This document shows positions 34,601 to 42,399 of a DNA stretch of 64,000 nucleotides, in pieces. The position numbers were made by a program, and so were the translations under genes. The notes below the pieces were generated by a model. The model searched no databases. It had not been told where the DNA came from and was given only the letters and a program-made list of their open reading frames with translations. Each line of letters opens with the position of its first letter. Positions within the stretch are counted from its first letter, which is position 1. Source of the DNA: Lewinellaceae bacterium (GTDB lineage Bacteria > Bacteroidota > Bacteroidia > Chitinophagales > Saprospiraceae); assembly GCA_020636045.1 (NCBI GenBank), contig JACJYP010000001.1, forward strand, positions 1 through 64,000. The letters run 5' to 3'.

Positions 34601-37444
34601 CTGCCTTATGCCGGGTACTCGATGTATGCCCAAATCCGGGACAGTTTTCTGGCGGGACCTTCACTCCGGGATGTTTTGAACCACTGTCAGACCGCCGTCG
34701 GGTTCATGGAAAAAATCCAGAATCCGGGCCTCCTGGCCCTGATGAAACTGTTTCGGGCAAACCTGCAGCTGCTTACGGGAAATTATAACGAGGACACTGC
34801 GCAAGAGGAAAAAGAAAGTCTGCAGTTTTTACAGGACATCATGTTCTTCACAGCAATAGCGCATCATTATATCTTTAAGAGTTGGGCCCTTTGCATACTC
34901 GGCAGGGACGAGGAAGCGCTGGAGTTTCTGGATAAAAACCAGGAGATACTCATTTATGCTTCCTCCCAGCCTCATGTACCCAAACACTATTTCCTGCAGT
35001 CACTTGCGCTGCTGCGAACAAGAGAGCAACTGTCGGCCACGGAAAGTCAGCAGATCGAACAAAACCAGCAAATGCTCAGGCAATGGTCGGAAAGCATGCC
35101 TGATAATTTCGCCGCTGAGTTCCGCCTGATCGAATCATTGCGGAAACTAAGTGCCGGCGATCTCATTTCTGCCTTTGAGGAGCTGGACCATTCATTGAAG
35201 TGGGCCCGGACGGGCAAGCTGACAGGTGTGGAAGCCCTGGTGCTTGAAACCGGATCTTCCCTGTTGGATAAAAAAGGCATGCCTGCGCTGGCAGAAATGT
35301 ATATGCAGCAAGCGGCAGTATGTTATTCCCAATGGGGCGCCGTCGAGAAAGTTACACAGCTCCGAAAAGGCCGGGCCGTCAGTGAAGCTCGTGCTCAAAC
35401 GCCCGCACCGGCGATGGACTATGACGCACATTCCATGCTCAAGGCGACGCGGTCCATATCGGCAGAGGTAAGTATGCCTGATCTGGTCAATAGTCTGCTG
35501 CGTATTGTGCTGGAAAATGCCGGGGCAGAGCGAGGTGTGCTGGTGCTCAGGGAAGACGACGACCTGTATGTGGAAGCCGAAATGCACCTTGGGGAAAACG
35601 CGTTCAAGGCGGCACAGCAATTACGCCTTGAACAAACCGATTCCATTCCGGGTCAGGTGATCGCATTTGTAGCCCGGTCGAAGCAGGAACTCGTATTAAA
35701 CCACCCCGGGCAATTCACGGAAATGGAAGACCCTTATTTCAAATCTTCCAATGCCAAATCGGTACTGGCCATGCCAATCCGGCAGCAGCAGGAATTGATC
35801 GGGGTGTTGTACCTGGAAAACGACCTGTTGCCCGGAATTTTTAACGAAAACCGCCTCGAAGTACTCCGGGCAATTGCCTCCCAGGCAGCAATATCCATTG
35901 CCAATGCCCGATTGTATGAGAAAACAACGCTGCTCAATCAGGAACTCGCAGCCTCCCGGGAAGAGCTCAGCAAAATGAATGAATTACTTGAAGAGCGCAT
36001 CCGCGACCGAACCCGCGTGCTCCGGGAGGAAGTAGATATGCGAAAAAAAGTTGAAGCAGAACTTCAGGTAGCCAAAGAAGCGGCTGACAGTGCGAACCAG
36101 GCCAAATCAAGGTTTTTAGCCAATATGAGCCATGAGATCCGGTCGCCCTTGAATGCAATCGTGGGGTTTTCACAAATTCTAATGAATCAAAGCCGGAAAC
36201 AGGAGCTTCCCGATACCTTCAGAAAATATCTGAACAATATAAATGTAAGCGGCCAGCATTTATCCGAACTGATCAATGACATTCTCGATCTGTCAAAGAT
36301 CGAATCCGGAAAAATGACGCTTTCCGAAGAAGACCTGAATCTCAGGCAACTCATTCAGTCGATCTTTCACATCAATAAAGCGACTGCAAAGGAAAAAGGC
36401 ATCACCCTGCACTATGACATTGGCGCCTCCACCCCGCAATACATCCGCTCCGGGCGAAGCAAATTGAAGCAAATCCTCATGAACCTGCTGAGCAATGCGA
36501 TAAAATTCACCGCTGCCGGAAAAAACATTTTTCTCCGCGCGGGTTTCGAAGACAACAATATTGTTCTGGAGGTGCAAGACGAAGGGATCGGGATCGAACC
36601 GGATCAGCAGGCTTTCATTTTCGACCCGTTCGTGCAGGCCGATGCCAGCGTGACCCGGGAGTACGGAGGCACGGGTCTGGGGCTTTCGATCACCCAAAAA
36701 ATGGTCGAACTGCTCGGGGGGCATATCGAGCTGAAGAGCAAGCCCGGCGAGGGGTCTCTTTTTCGGGTCTTCCTGCCTTATGTTCCGCCACAACGCACCG
36801 GCGTCCAGCAAGTTGAATTTGTCTGGGACAAAATAAAAATTCCCAAAAACGCCCGCATACTCGTTGTCGAAGATAACCCGATGAATCAGGAGATGATCAA
36901 GGGGATCTTTAATGAAATGCAACACGACATTCTCGTGGCCAACGATGGCATGGAAGGCGTGAAACTGGCAAACAAATACCAACCCGATCTTATCTTCATG
37001 GACATTCACATGCCGGGAATGGACGGCTATGAAGCCATGCGCATGATCCGGCAGAGCAATAAAAAAACTCCAATTGTTGCGCTTTCTGCAGATGCATTCA
37101 GGGAACAGCAACAGGAAGCGCTGGAATCAGGGTTCTCCGATTACCTCACCAAGCCCATCCAGTTGCAGGACCTGATCGGATGCCTGAACAAATATTTAAT
37201 TAAAGCATCGGATAGCACAACTCCCATACCGATGAACCAACAGGCAAAACGCCGATTGAAAGCGGTGATCGATTCACTGGAGCAGACACCGATCTATGAA
37301 ACTGAAAAACTGGTTGAACTGATCGAATCTCTGAACGATATCGTGCCGGCAGAAAGGCAGGAGGCCTTGTTTGACATCGTATATGCCGGCGATAAACCGC
37401 AATTTGATGAAATGATCCGCCAAATGAAAAACAAACTTGAATAA
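31628..37444 (+). CDS. Giant hybrid histidine kinase: pseudokinase, AAA-type ATPase, GAF, HisKA, HATPase, REC
   Basis: About 1,938 residues. Residues 1-265 have a Ser/Thr-kinase-like fold (ADLYSLGALLYFWCSGRPPF) but with APSRFFLDG in the catalytic loop and IAGFHL in place of DFG, so probably a pseudokinase. An AAA/STAND-like ATPase follows (Walker A YSGVGKTAL ~310, Walker B LVLFIDDWQWCD), then a long helical region, GAF (~1285-1430), HisKA (His ~1502 in NMSHEIRSPLNAI), HATPase (NLLSNAIKFT, GGTGLGLSI) and REC (Asp ~1792 in LIFMDIHMPGMDGYEAM). ATG 31628 or 31652 may start it. Its stop overlaps the next start (TAATG), so the pair is translationally coupled. Confidence 0.9.
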   Translation: MKMERSTTMAEYDVFTGLKFIKTKDGWQERVTAQLYGEELADFEKIQAEKLCMLVPRGSDDGDVVNYQYAETGLDRFPFDPPKNKAEWQKLLRHLESVIETLIVLHEHKMTIGMLAPSRFFLDGKKALKIAGFHLVRPWQEIPKLQILSPEDLVYMPPEYSDRSIRIPDQRADLYSLGALLYFWCSGRPPFAGEDNLAVMHQHLTVKPEPPTIWNARLPATLEKICLALLEKDPDNRYQSAAGLLHDVRKLIGAPEKLTDPEFQLATRYSSDALLIKDKLYGRETELQQLDHAFEHACQGHFDLVLVGGYSGVGKTALVNSCQINWRAKGAFFLQGKFDQYQTTPYSAFIMAFEQLVRQLLFLPESEITAWKARILDALGDNAGVLLEVIPNLELLLGQQPAPEKLNPVETQNRFTFVILQFVRLFASSSKPLVLFIDDWQWCDIPSINLLRLLALDNLPHLLCISAYRDNEVTEAHPFAQLQHDLASASVKRKLITLSPLNVTHVNQLVADALGETTAYTAELSAIIYSKTDGNAFFTRQFLLSLWQRKLIAFNHDEQHWIWEVKHIEAEKVSENVIELLTDNFNQLPLEARQMLKTAAFVGSEFDTRLLAEVRGLEIHECGQLVRQIEQSKLIVPLKSSSQKERQHYVFLHDRVQQAAYASKPEHFLLSDQQLHYLIGKTLLTKAGFDYIQPHEKAGHFLRALELVEKGLQEDVADLFIEAGNRAKGSNSPDAAYTCFQAARTLLATNKSGDKQLKVMTGLMESAFLLNRVEEAESMARQAIAVADGAVEKSKVYVLQMLFYESLALFEKNIRCGLEALALFGIQVKKDAEPAVMESMVQEAYLEFKTLLGEKQPRDFQDMPELSDQRQAALLDVLVNMNASAYFADLYLFAWCTLRMGIQTLRHGKANSTPFVFNFLGSLLVAMYKEFDLGYAFGKTGIGMMRQLDSQQYKCRTLSIFTIFIQHFKEPLLNGIPILKESVSSGLETGDLPYAGYSMYAQIRDSFLAGPSLRDVLNHCQTAVGFMEKIQNPGLLALMKLFRANLQLLTGNYNEDTAQEEKESLQFLQDIMFFTAIAHHYIFKSWALCILGRDEEALEFLDKNQEILIYASSQPHVPKHYFLQSLALLRTREQLSATESQQIEQNQQMLRQWSESMPDNFAAEFRLIESLRKLSAGDLISAFEELDHSLKWARTGKLTGVEALVLETGSSLLDKKGMPALAEMYMQQAAVCYSQWGAVEKVTQLRKGRAVSEARAQTPAPAMDYDAHSMLKATRSISAEVSMPDLVNSLLRIVLENAGAERGVLVLREDDDLYVEAEMHLGENAFKAAQQLRLEQTDSIPGQVIAFVARSKQELVLNHPGQFTEMEDPYFKSSNAKSVLAMPIRQQQELIGVLYLENDLLPGIFNENRLEVLRAIASQAAISIANARLYEKTTLLNQELAASREELSKMNELLEERIRDRTRVLREEVDMRKKVEAELQVAKEAADSANQAKSRFLANMSHEIRSPLNAIVGFSQILMNQSRKQELPDTFRKYLNNINVSGQHLSELINDILDLSKIESGKMTLSEEDLNLRQLIQSIFHINKATAKEKGITLHYDIGASTPQYIRSGRSKLKQILMNLLSNAIKFTAAGKNIFLRAGFEDNNIVLEVQDEGIGIEPDQQAFIFDPFVQADASVTREYGGTGLGLSITQKMVELLGGHIELKSKPGEGSLFRVFLPYVPPQRTGVQQVEFVWDKIKIPKNARILVVEDNPMNQEMIKGIFNEMQHDILVANDGMEGVKLANKYQPDLIFMDIHMPGMDGYEAMRMIRQSNKKTPIVALSADAFREQQQEALESGFSDYLTKPIQLQDLIGCLNKYLIKASDSTTPIPMNQQAKRRLKAVIDSLEQTPIYETEKLVELIESLNDIVPAERQEALFDIVYAGDKPQFDEMIRQMKNKLE

Positions 37445-38484
37445 TGGATTCCATCCTGATTGTTGACGATAACCGCCAAGTCCTCGAACAACTCCGGGAA
37501 TTACTGACTTCGGAAGGATACCAGGTGGCCTTCATTCCCCAGGGCGACTTTCTGTTTCAGCGGCTGGACAACGGGAATTTCGACCTCTTGCTGCTCGACA
37601 TCAATCTGCCGGGCCGCAGCGGTATCGAGTGGCTCCGTGAGGTAAAGTCCCACCCTGCATATCAGGACCTGCCTGTCATTATGATCACCGGCGAAGACGA
37701 ACGAAGCACGCTGGCGCAATGCTTCGATCTGGGTGCCAATGACTACATCCACAAACCAATTAATGAAGTAGCACTAAAAGCCAGGATACGCACTTCTATC
37801 AGCGCCAGACGGTACCACCAGCAGCAACTGGAACTGGAAAAGCAAAAAACACTGCAATCGCGCATGATGATGCTTTCTGCCCAGATGAATCCGCATTTTA
37901 TTTTTAATGCGCTTACGTCTGTTCAGTACTATTTATTTGAGAACGACACGGCATCGGCATTAAACTTTTGCTCTGAATTTGCCGGATTGATGCGAAAAAC
38001 ACTGGATAATTCCTCAAAACATTTTATCACTGTTTCTGAAGAACTCACTTTTCTGGAGAATTACCTGAACCTTGAAAAGGAGCGGTTCCAGGGTCGTTTT
38101 GAGTACCTCATCACGAATAAACTGGAAGAACCTGGTTCAACGAATATTCCTCCGATGCTGCTTCAACCCTATCTGGAAAATGCCATTGTTCACGGGTTTC
38201 AGAACCTGGGCCGGCAGGGTAAAATTGAGTTGGAATTATCCGAAAAAAACGGAACGGTGACCGCAATCATCCGGGACAACGGCATCGGGCGAAAAGCAGC
38301 CGCACACCGGCGCCCGGCTTCATCACACCGGTCAGTTGCCATGAGCAATACCAAAGTCCGGCTGGAATTGTTAAAATCGGTGTATCCGGAAGATAACTTC
38401 GATGTAACAGTAGAAGATCTGGAAAAAAACGGCGAAGCGCTGGGCACGGAAATATGTATTCGATTTGCCGGCGATCTGCATTGA
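37444..38484 (+). CDS. Response regulator fused to LytS-type histidine kinase
   Basis: 346 residues. An N-terminal receiver domain (ILIVDDNRQVL, phospho-acceptor Asp52 in LLLLDINLPGRSG, HKPINE) is linked by a helix to a LytS/YehU-type kinase core: QMNPHFIFNALTSVQYY with the likely phospho-His151, followed by an ATPase part (LLQPYLENAIVHGF, IIRDNGIGR). No membrane segments, so it is a soluble relay. The REC domain would take phosphate from the preceding hybrid kinase, and the LytS core would address the LytTR regulator encoded convergently just downstream. Confidence 0.9.
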   Translation: MDSILIVDDNRQVLEQLRELLTSEGYQVAFIPQGDFLFQRLDNGNFDLLLLDINLPGRSGIEWLREVKSHPAYQDLPVIMITGEDERSTLAQCFDLGANDYIHKPINEVALKARIRTSISARRYHQQQLELEKQKTLQSRMMMLSAQMNPHFIFNALTSVQYYLFENDTASALNFCSEFAGLMRKTLDNSSKHFITVSEELTFLENYLNLEKERFQGRFEYLITNKLEEPGSTNIPPMLLQPYLENAIVHGFQNLGRQGKIELELSEKNGTVTAIIRDNGIGRKAAAHRRPASSHRSVAMSNTKVRLELLKSVYPEDNFDVTVEDLEKNGEALGTEICIRFAGDLH

Positions 38485-38527
38485 CTTTTGCCCCGGCTCC
38501 TGCATCCCTATCTCGCCAATACCCAAC

Positions 38528-39292
38528 CTATTCATCGCGCTGTGTCAGCACCCGAAGCAGCATTTCTTTTCTTCGAACCGAAACATCCACATGCGAACCG
38601 TCTTTCATAATGATATAGCCGCCCTTGCCTTTCACGTACTTTTCAATATGGTTTAAATTAACCATATGCGACTTGTGTACGCGGAAAAAATTGCACTGCT
38701 CGAGTAATTCCTCGTAATCGCCGAGCGGCTGTGATACGATGATATTCTTTCCATTTGCCAGGTGAAATTTCGCATATGAACGATCCGCTTGCGCTATCAG
38801 AATATCGTCGGCTTCAATGAATTCGATCCCTTCCGAAGTCGGCATCGCGATCTTGGTAAATTTCTTATCCGGCTGGGCAAGATTGGAACGCAGTGCCTGA
38901 AACCGCTTTTTGTTATCTGCCTCCGATTTTCTGCCTTTTTTTTTCTCTGCGCGGTCCACCGCCTCCTTCAGTTCCTTGATGTTCAATGGCTTGAGCAGGT
39001 AGTCCAGCGCCGAAAACTTGATCGCATTGATGGCATACAGATCATGTGCCGTAGTGAAAATGACCTCAAACGCGGGTTCTTCATAGTGCTCTATCAGTTC
39101 AAATCCGTTGCCCCCCGGCATTTCTATATCGAGAAAAACGACGTCCGGCGTTTCCTTTTCTATCAATGCTATGGCCGCCCTGACAGAATCTGCCTTCCCC
39201 AGAATATTAACCTGCGGGCAAAAATTGGAGAGCATCCGCTCAAGTGTGACCCGATTTTTTTCTTCATCGTCGACTAAAATAGCGGTAAGCAT
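38528..39292 (-). CDS. LytTR-family response regulator
   Basis: 254 residues: receiver domain (AILVDDEEKNR, phospho-acceptor Asp56 in VVFLDIEMPGGNGFELI, LLKPLN), a charged linker, then a LytTR DNA-binding domain from ~150 (EGIEFIEADDILIAQADRSY, FFRVHKSHMVNLNHIEKYVK, HVDVSVRRKEMLLRVL). LytTR domains bind paired 9-bp direct repeats with 12-13-bp spacing; four such pairs occur at 24.4, 27.5, 29.3 and 31.5 kb in front of neighbouring transcripts. It is convergent with the REC-LytS kinase, 43 bp apart. Confidence 0.93.
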   Translation of the reverse strand: MLTAILVDDEEKNRVTLERMLSNFCPQVNILGKADSVRAAIALIEKETPDVVFLDIEMPGGNGFELIEHYEEPAFEVIFTTAHDLYAINAIKFSALDYLLKPLNIKELKEAVDRAEKKKGRKSEADNKKRFQALRSNLAQPDKKFTKIAMPTSEGIEFIEADDILIAQADRSYAKFHLANGKNIIVSQPLGDYEELLEQCNFFRVHKSHMVNLNHIEKYVKGKGGYIIMKDGSHVDVSVRRKEMLLRVLTQRDE

Positions 39293-39491
39293 AAGCCGTC
39301 AAATGGTTTAGGAGAGAATGTTCTGCCTGGTAAAGATAACCGGATGAACGGAATAATTGAATTACACATGTTCTCTTATCAACTAATCCAGGCCGATATA
39401 CGAACGTATTTTAATTTCAGTCATCGGGCTACGGGTAGCCGTTTTGTTACAGGCCGCATTAAAATTCAAGGGTTGAATAAGGCCCTCCACC

Positions 39492-40211
39492 CTACTTCCC
39501 CGGCGGCACGCTCGGCCGTACTTCGATCTTGCTCGGCAGGGTGCGGGGATTCAGTCGCAGCAGGTCCACCACCATCTGGCCCAGGTCTTCGGGTTGTATT
39601 TTCCAGGCGTCGGCCTCGTTGGGTTCGTGGTCGTTGAAGTGGGTGGCCACCGAGCCCGGCATGATGGTGGTGCAGCGCACGCCGGCATAGCGGAGGTCGA
39701 GCATGACCGCCTGGGTGAAGCCCACCAGGCCGAATTTACTGGCGTTGTAGGCGGCGCCTTTGGGGAAGAAATTGGCGCCCGCCAGACTGGCGATCGTGAT
39801 AAAATAGCCTTTTGCTTCGGTGAGCGCGGCGGCAGCGGCCTTGATGCTGTAAAACACCCCGGTCAGGTTGGTGTCGATGGTTTCGTGCCACTGCTCCGGC
39901 GTCATTTCCGTGATGGAGGCAAAATGGCCGATGCCCGCATTGGCGACGAGCACGTCGAGGCGGCCGAAGGCTTCGAGGGTTTTGGCTACGGCGCTTTGTT
40001 GCGATCCAAGGTCTCGGACGTCGGCGGCAATGCCGATGACCTTGCCGGAGCCGATCTTCGACAGCGCCTGCGCGGCGCTGTCGGCGGCGTCCTGATGGCG
40101 GCTGGTGATGGCAACCTGCGCGCCTGCTTCGAGCAGACTGGCCGCGATGCCGTAGCCGATGCCTTTGCTGCCCCCGGTGATGAGGACCGATATTTCTTTG
40201 AGATCTTTCAT
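39492..40211 (-). CDS. Short-chain dehydrogenase/reductase (SDR)
   Basis: 239 residues from ATG 40211. Classical SDR: cofactor motif ITGGSKGIGYG, the ADVRD acidic turn, LVANAGIGHF, and the catalytic Ser (ITIASLAG) with YNASK (Tyr-x-x-x-Lys). It should reduce or oxidise a carbonyl/alcohol with NAD(P)H; the absence of a clear Asp after the second strand (TSRHQD) leans to NADP. Its last 17 residues are duplicated as a fragment at 21.5 kb. Divergent from the muramidase gene. Confidence 0.9.
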   Translation of the reverse strand: MKDLKEISVLITGGSKGIGYGIAASLLEAGAQVAITSRHQDAADSAAQALSKIGSGKVIGIAADVRDLGSQQSAVAKTLEAFGRLDVLVANAGIGHFASITEMTPEQWHETIDTNLTGVFYSIKAAAAALTEAKGYFITIASLAGANFFPKGAAYNASKFGLVGFTQAVMLDLRYAGVRCTTIMPGSVATHFNDHEPNEADAWKIQPEDLGQMVVDLLRLNPRTLPSKIEVRPSVPPGK

Positions 40212-40405
40212 ATGTCTGGAATTTCTGCGCGCCCGAGGTCTGCATTTCAGGCTGGCAGCGGATGTAGTGAGGGAATAATATTGACGGTAAAAGTACAGAA
40301 AATACTTTGGCCCTTGCCGGCTTAAGGGTGCGTGATCCCGACGCGCCGGCAAGCACGTGAATTGCCGTATCTTGGCATGGCTTAGTTTAGTTCTGCTCTC
40401 CCGAC

Positions 40406-41140
40406 ATGATAAAAGTCTGCGCAATTTTCTTCCTGCTTTGTACGGCCCTGGTTGGTTTGGCCCAGGTATCCGAATTTAACCAGCCCTGGATGGATAGCAC
40501 GAAAGCCCTGATCCTCGATCCGTATCACGGCAACGACCTGAACTGGGAAGAACTGGCCTCGGACAAAAGGGTGGCAGGCATTATCCACAAGGCCACGCAA
40601 GGGAACAGGGTAGACAAAAAATACCGGGAAAGAAAAGAAACGGCCAAAGCGCGCGGTTACAAATGGGGTTCCTACCACCTCGGCGTACCCGGCAGCCCGG
40701 TCGCGCAGGCAGATTTTTACCTGGAGACCGTGGGCATCCATTCGGATGAAATATATGCGCTGGACCTGGAAAACCTGAATCCCCGATCGTCTATGCCGCT
40801 GGACAGCGCAGTGAAGTTCATCACGCGGATACATGAAAAGACAGGACGTTATCCTTTGATCTATTGTAACCGCGTAGTGCTGGACGGCATTTCAGAAAAA
40901 TTCGATTCGAGCAGTGTTTTTGCGAAGTGTCCGCTCTGGCACGCCAGGTTCAGGAATGACATCCCCGACTTCAACACCGGCACCTGGACGACCTATACCC
41001 TGTGGCAATTTTCCTGCGAGATCAATTGCCGCAATACCGGTCCCTGCCCTTACCGGGTGCCCGGCACGAATGCCGATATGGATATAAACGTGTACAACGG
41101 AACGATAGAAGAGTTGCTCGACAAATGGCCGGATATATGA
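40406..41140 (+). CDS. Secreted GH25-type muramidase
   Basis: 244 residues with signal peptide (MIKVCAIFFLLCTALVGLAQ). GH25 lysozyme features: LILDPYHGNDLNWEELA, GIIHKATQG, GSYHLGVPGSPVAQADFYL, catalytic acidic cluster YALDLEN, YPLIYCNR, and the C-terminal TLWQFS ... GTNADMDINVYNG. It should cleave peptidoglycan glycan chains between MurNAc and GlcNAc in the periplasm or outside the cell. The following gene overlaps it by 4 bp. Confidence 0.87.
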   Translation: MIKVCAIFFLLCTALVGLAQVSEFNQPWMDSTKALILDPYHGNDLNWEELASDKRVAGIIHKATQGNRVDKKYRERKETAKARGYKWGSYHLGVPGSPVAQADFYLETVGIHSDEIYALDLENLNPRSSMPLDSAVKFITRIHEKTGRYPLIYCNRVVLDGISEKFDSSSVFAKCPLWHARFRNDIPDFNTGTWTTYTLWQFSCEINCRNTGPCPYRVPGTNADMDINVYNGTIEELLDKWPDI

Positions 41141-41676
41141 TGAATCGCCTTTCCATTTCAGCCTTCCAGACCGAACTTAAAAGTTCTCTGCCAAAAAGTA
41201 CGGCCCGGGAAAAGCATATCTGGGCGGCTATCATCATTGAACGAGGCTTCGAGATAAAGACCCTTTCGGCGCTGCTCCTGTGCGAAAAGGAAGTTGCCTT
41301 GCCCTTTTCATGGCTGTTAAGCGATATCGGCATCTTGAGTCCGGACACCTTACTGAAGGACCTGCCGTATTTATTCGAACTCAGTGATAAAGTCAGGCAC
41401 TTCAATTTTAAATTATCCTTCGCTTCATATTGGCGCTTATGTGGCGTTCCTCCGGAGAATGAGGCTGAAGCCATTGACTTGTTATTCGAATGGCTCCGGT
41501 CGCCAGGTGTCAATGTGACCACCAAATCGAGGGCAAGTTTTGTACTGCTCAACCTGACGAAAAAATACCCGGAATTAAAAGACGAACTGAAGATCAGTTT
41601 GCAGGAACAAATGGAACACCAGACCAAAGACTTCAGGAAGCGGGCAGAAAAAATAATAGCGGAACTGGATCGGTGA
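41137..41676 (+). CDS. HEAT-repeat-like protein of unknown function
   Basis: 179 residues, no signal peptide, all-helical in appearance. The second half (AIDLLFEWLRSPGVNVTTKS, ASFVLLNLTKKYPELKDELK, RAEKIIAEL) resembles HEAT/armadillo-like repeats, which usually mediate protein binding. The tandem ATGATG start at 41137/41140 overlaps the muramidase stop, implying translational coupling, although a cytoplasmic partner for a secreted muramidase is unexpected. Confidence 0.65.
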   Translation: MMNRLSISAFQTELKSSLPKSTAREKHIWAAIIIERGFEIKTLSALLLCEKEVALPFSWLLSDIGILSPDTLLKDLPYLFELSDKVRHFNFKLSFASYWRLCGVPPENEAEAIDLLFEWLRSPGVNVTTKSRASFVLLNLTKKYPELKDELKISLQEQMEHQTKDFRKRAEKIIAELDR

Positions 41677-41810
41677 TCTGACGAGCGCTCTGTGGCAGGC
41701 TGTGATGTTAAATGATTTAGGCCCTGGATTCGATATCCCTTCCCCGGCCCGCAAGGCCGGAAAATGTTATCTTTGAATATTCAAGTCGCTTTTCAATCAA
41801 TGCATACGCC

Positions 41811-42242
41811 ATGAATTACACACTATCAAATACGATCGACAGGCCTCTGGAAGTGGTGATGGAAAAATTCAAGGAGCCCGAAGGAGTGAAGCACTGGATG
41901 GAAGGGTTGCAAAGGATCGAACACCTTTCCGGCACACCAGGCCAGGTGGGCGCCAAAACCGATTTTTATTTCCTGCACAAGAATAAGGAGATGAAAATAT
42001 CGGAGACCATTCTGGAGCAGGACCTGCCCCGTCAGATCAAGTTCGCCTATCAAAGCCCGATGGGATACAACGAAGTGGAACTGCTGTTTGAAAAACTTTC
42101 CGACAACAGTGTAAGGCAGACCAATAACAGTTTTTTCGATCTGAAAGGTTTTATGAAGATCATGGGTTTCCTGATGAAACCGATGTTCAAAAAACAATCC
42201 CTGAAATACATGACCGCGTTTAAACATTATGTAGAGCAATAA
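41811..42242 (+). CDS. SRPBCC/START-like lipid- or ligand-binding protein
   Basis: 143 residues with the START-like pattern: NYTLSNTIDRPLEVVMEKF at the N-terminus, MKISETILEQDLPRQIKFAY in the middle, LFEKLSDNSVRQTNNSFFDL and a long C-terminal helix (KKQSLKYMTAFKHYVEQ). Such proteins bind hydrophobic ligands; specific function unknown. A TATCTTTG element (41768-41775) fits the Bacteroidota -7 box and lies 36 bp before the ATG. A MITE is inserted exactly at its TAA stop codon, leaving the codon intact. Confidence 0.85.
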   Translation: MNYTLSNTIDRPLEVVMEKFKEPEGVKHWMEGLQRIEHLSGTPGQVGAKTDFYFLHKNKEMKISETILEQDLPRQIKFAYQSPMGYNEVELLFEKLSDNSVRQTNNSFFDLKGFMKIMGFLMKPMFKKQSLKYMTAFKHYVEQ

Positions 42243-42393
42243 GAACGTGTTCGGGATTTTTATGCCGGGCCCGAAAAGTGTCTTTTTTGCCTGTTTTTCA
42301 CTTATATAGTCACCGCTATGCGCCTGAAAAAACGCGCAAAACAGTCCAAAAATCCATCATTTCTGTCTCCTGCAAAAAATCCCGAACACGTTC
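42243..42393. mobile_element. 151-bp MITE with 19-bp inverted repeats and TAA target duplication
   Basis: GAACGTGTTCGGGATTTTT (42243-42261) and its perfect complement AAAAATCCCGAACACGTTC (42375-42393) enclose ~113 bp with no gene. TAA is present on both flanks (42240-42242, the stop codon of the SRPBCC gene, and 42394-42396), consistent with a 3-bp TNA target duplication as made by some IS5-family elements. It could also act as a terminator between two convergent genes. Confidence 0.7.
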
Positions 42394-42399
42394 TAAGCC

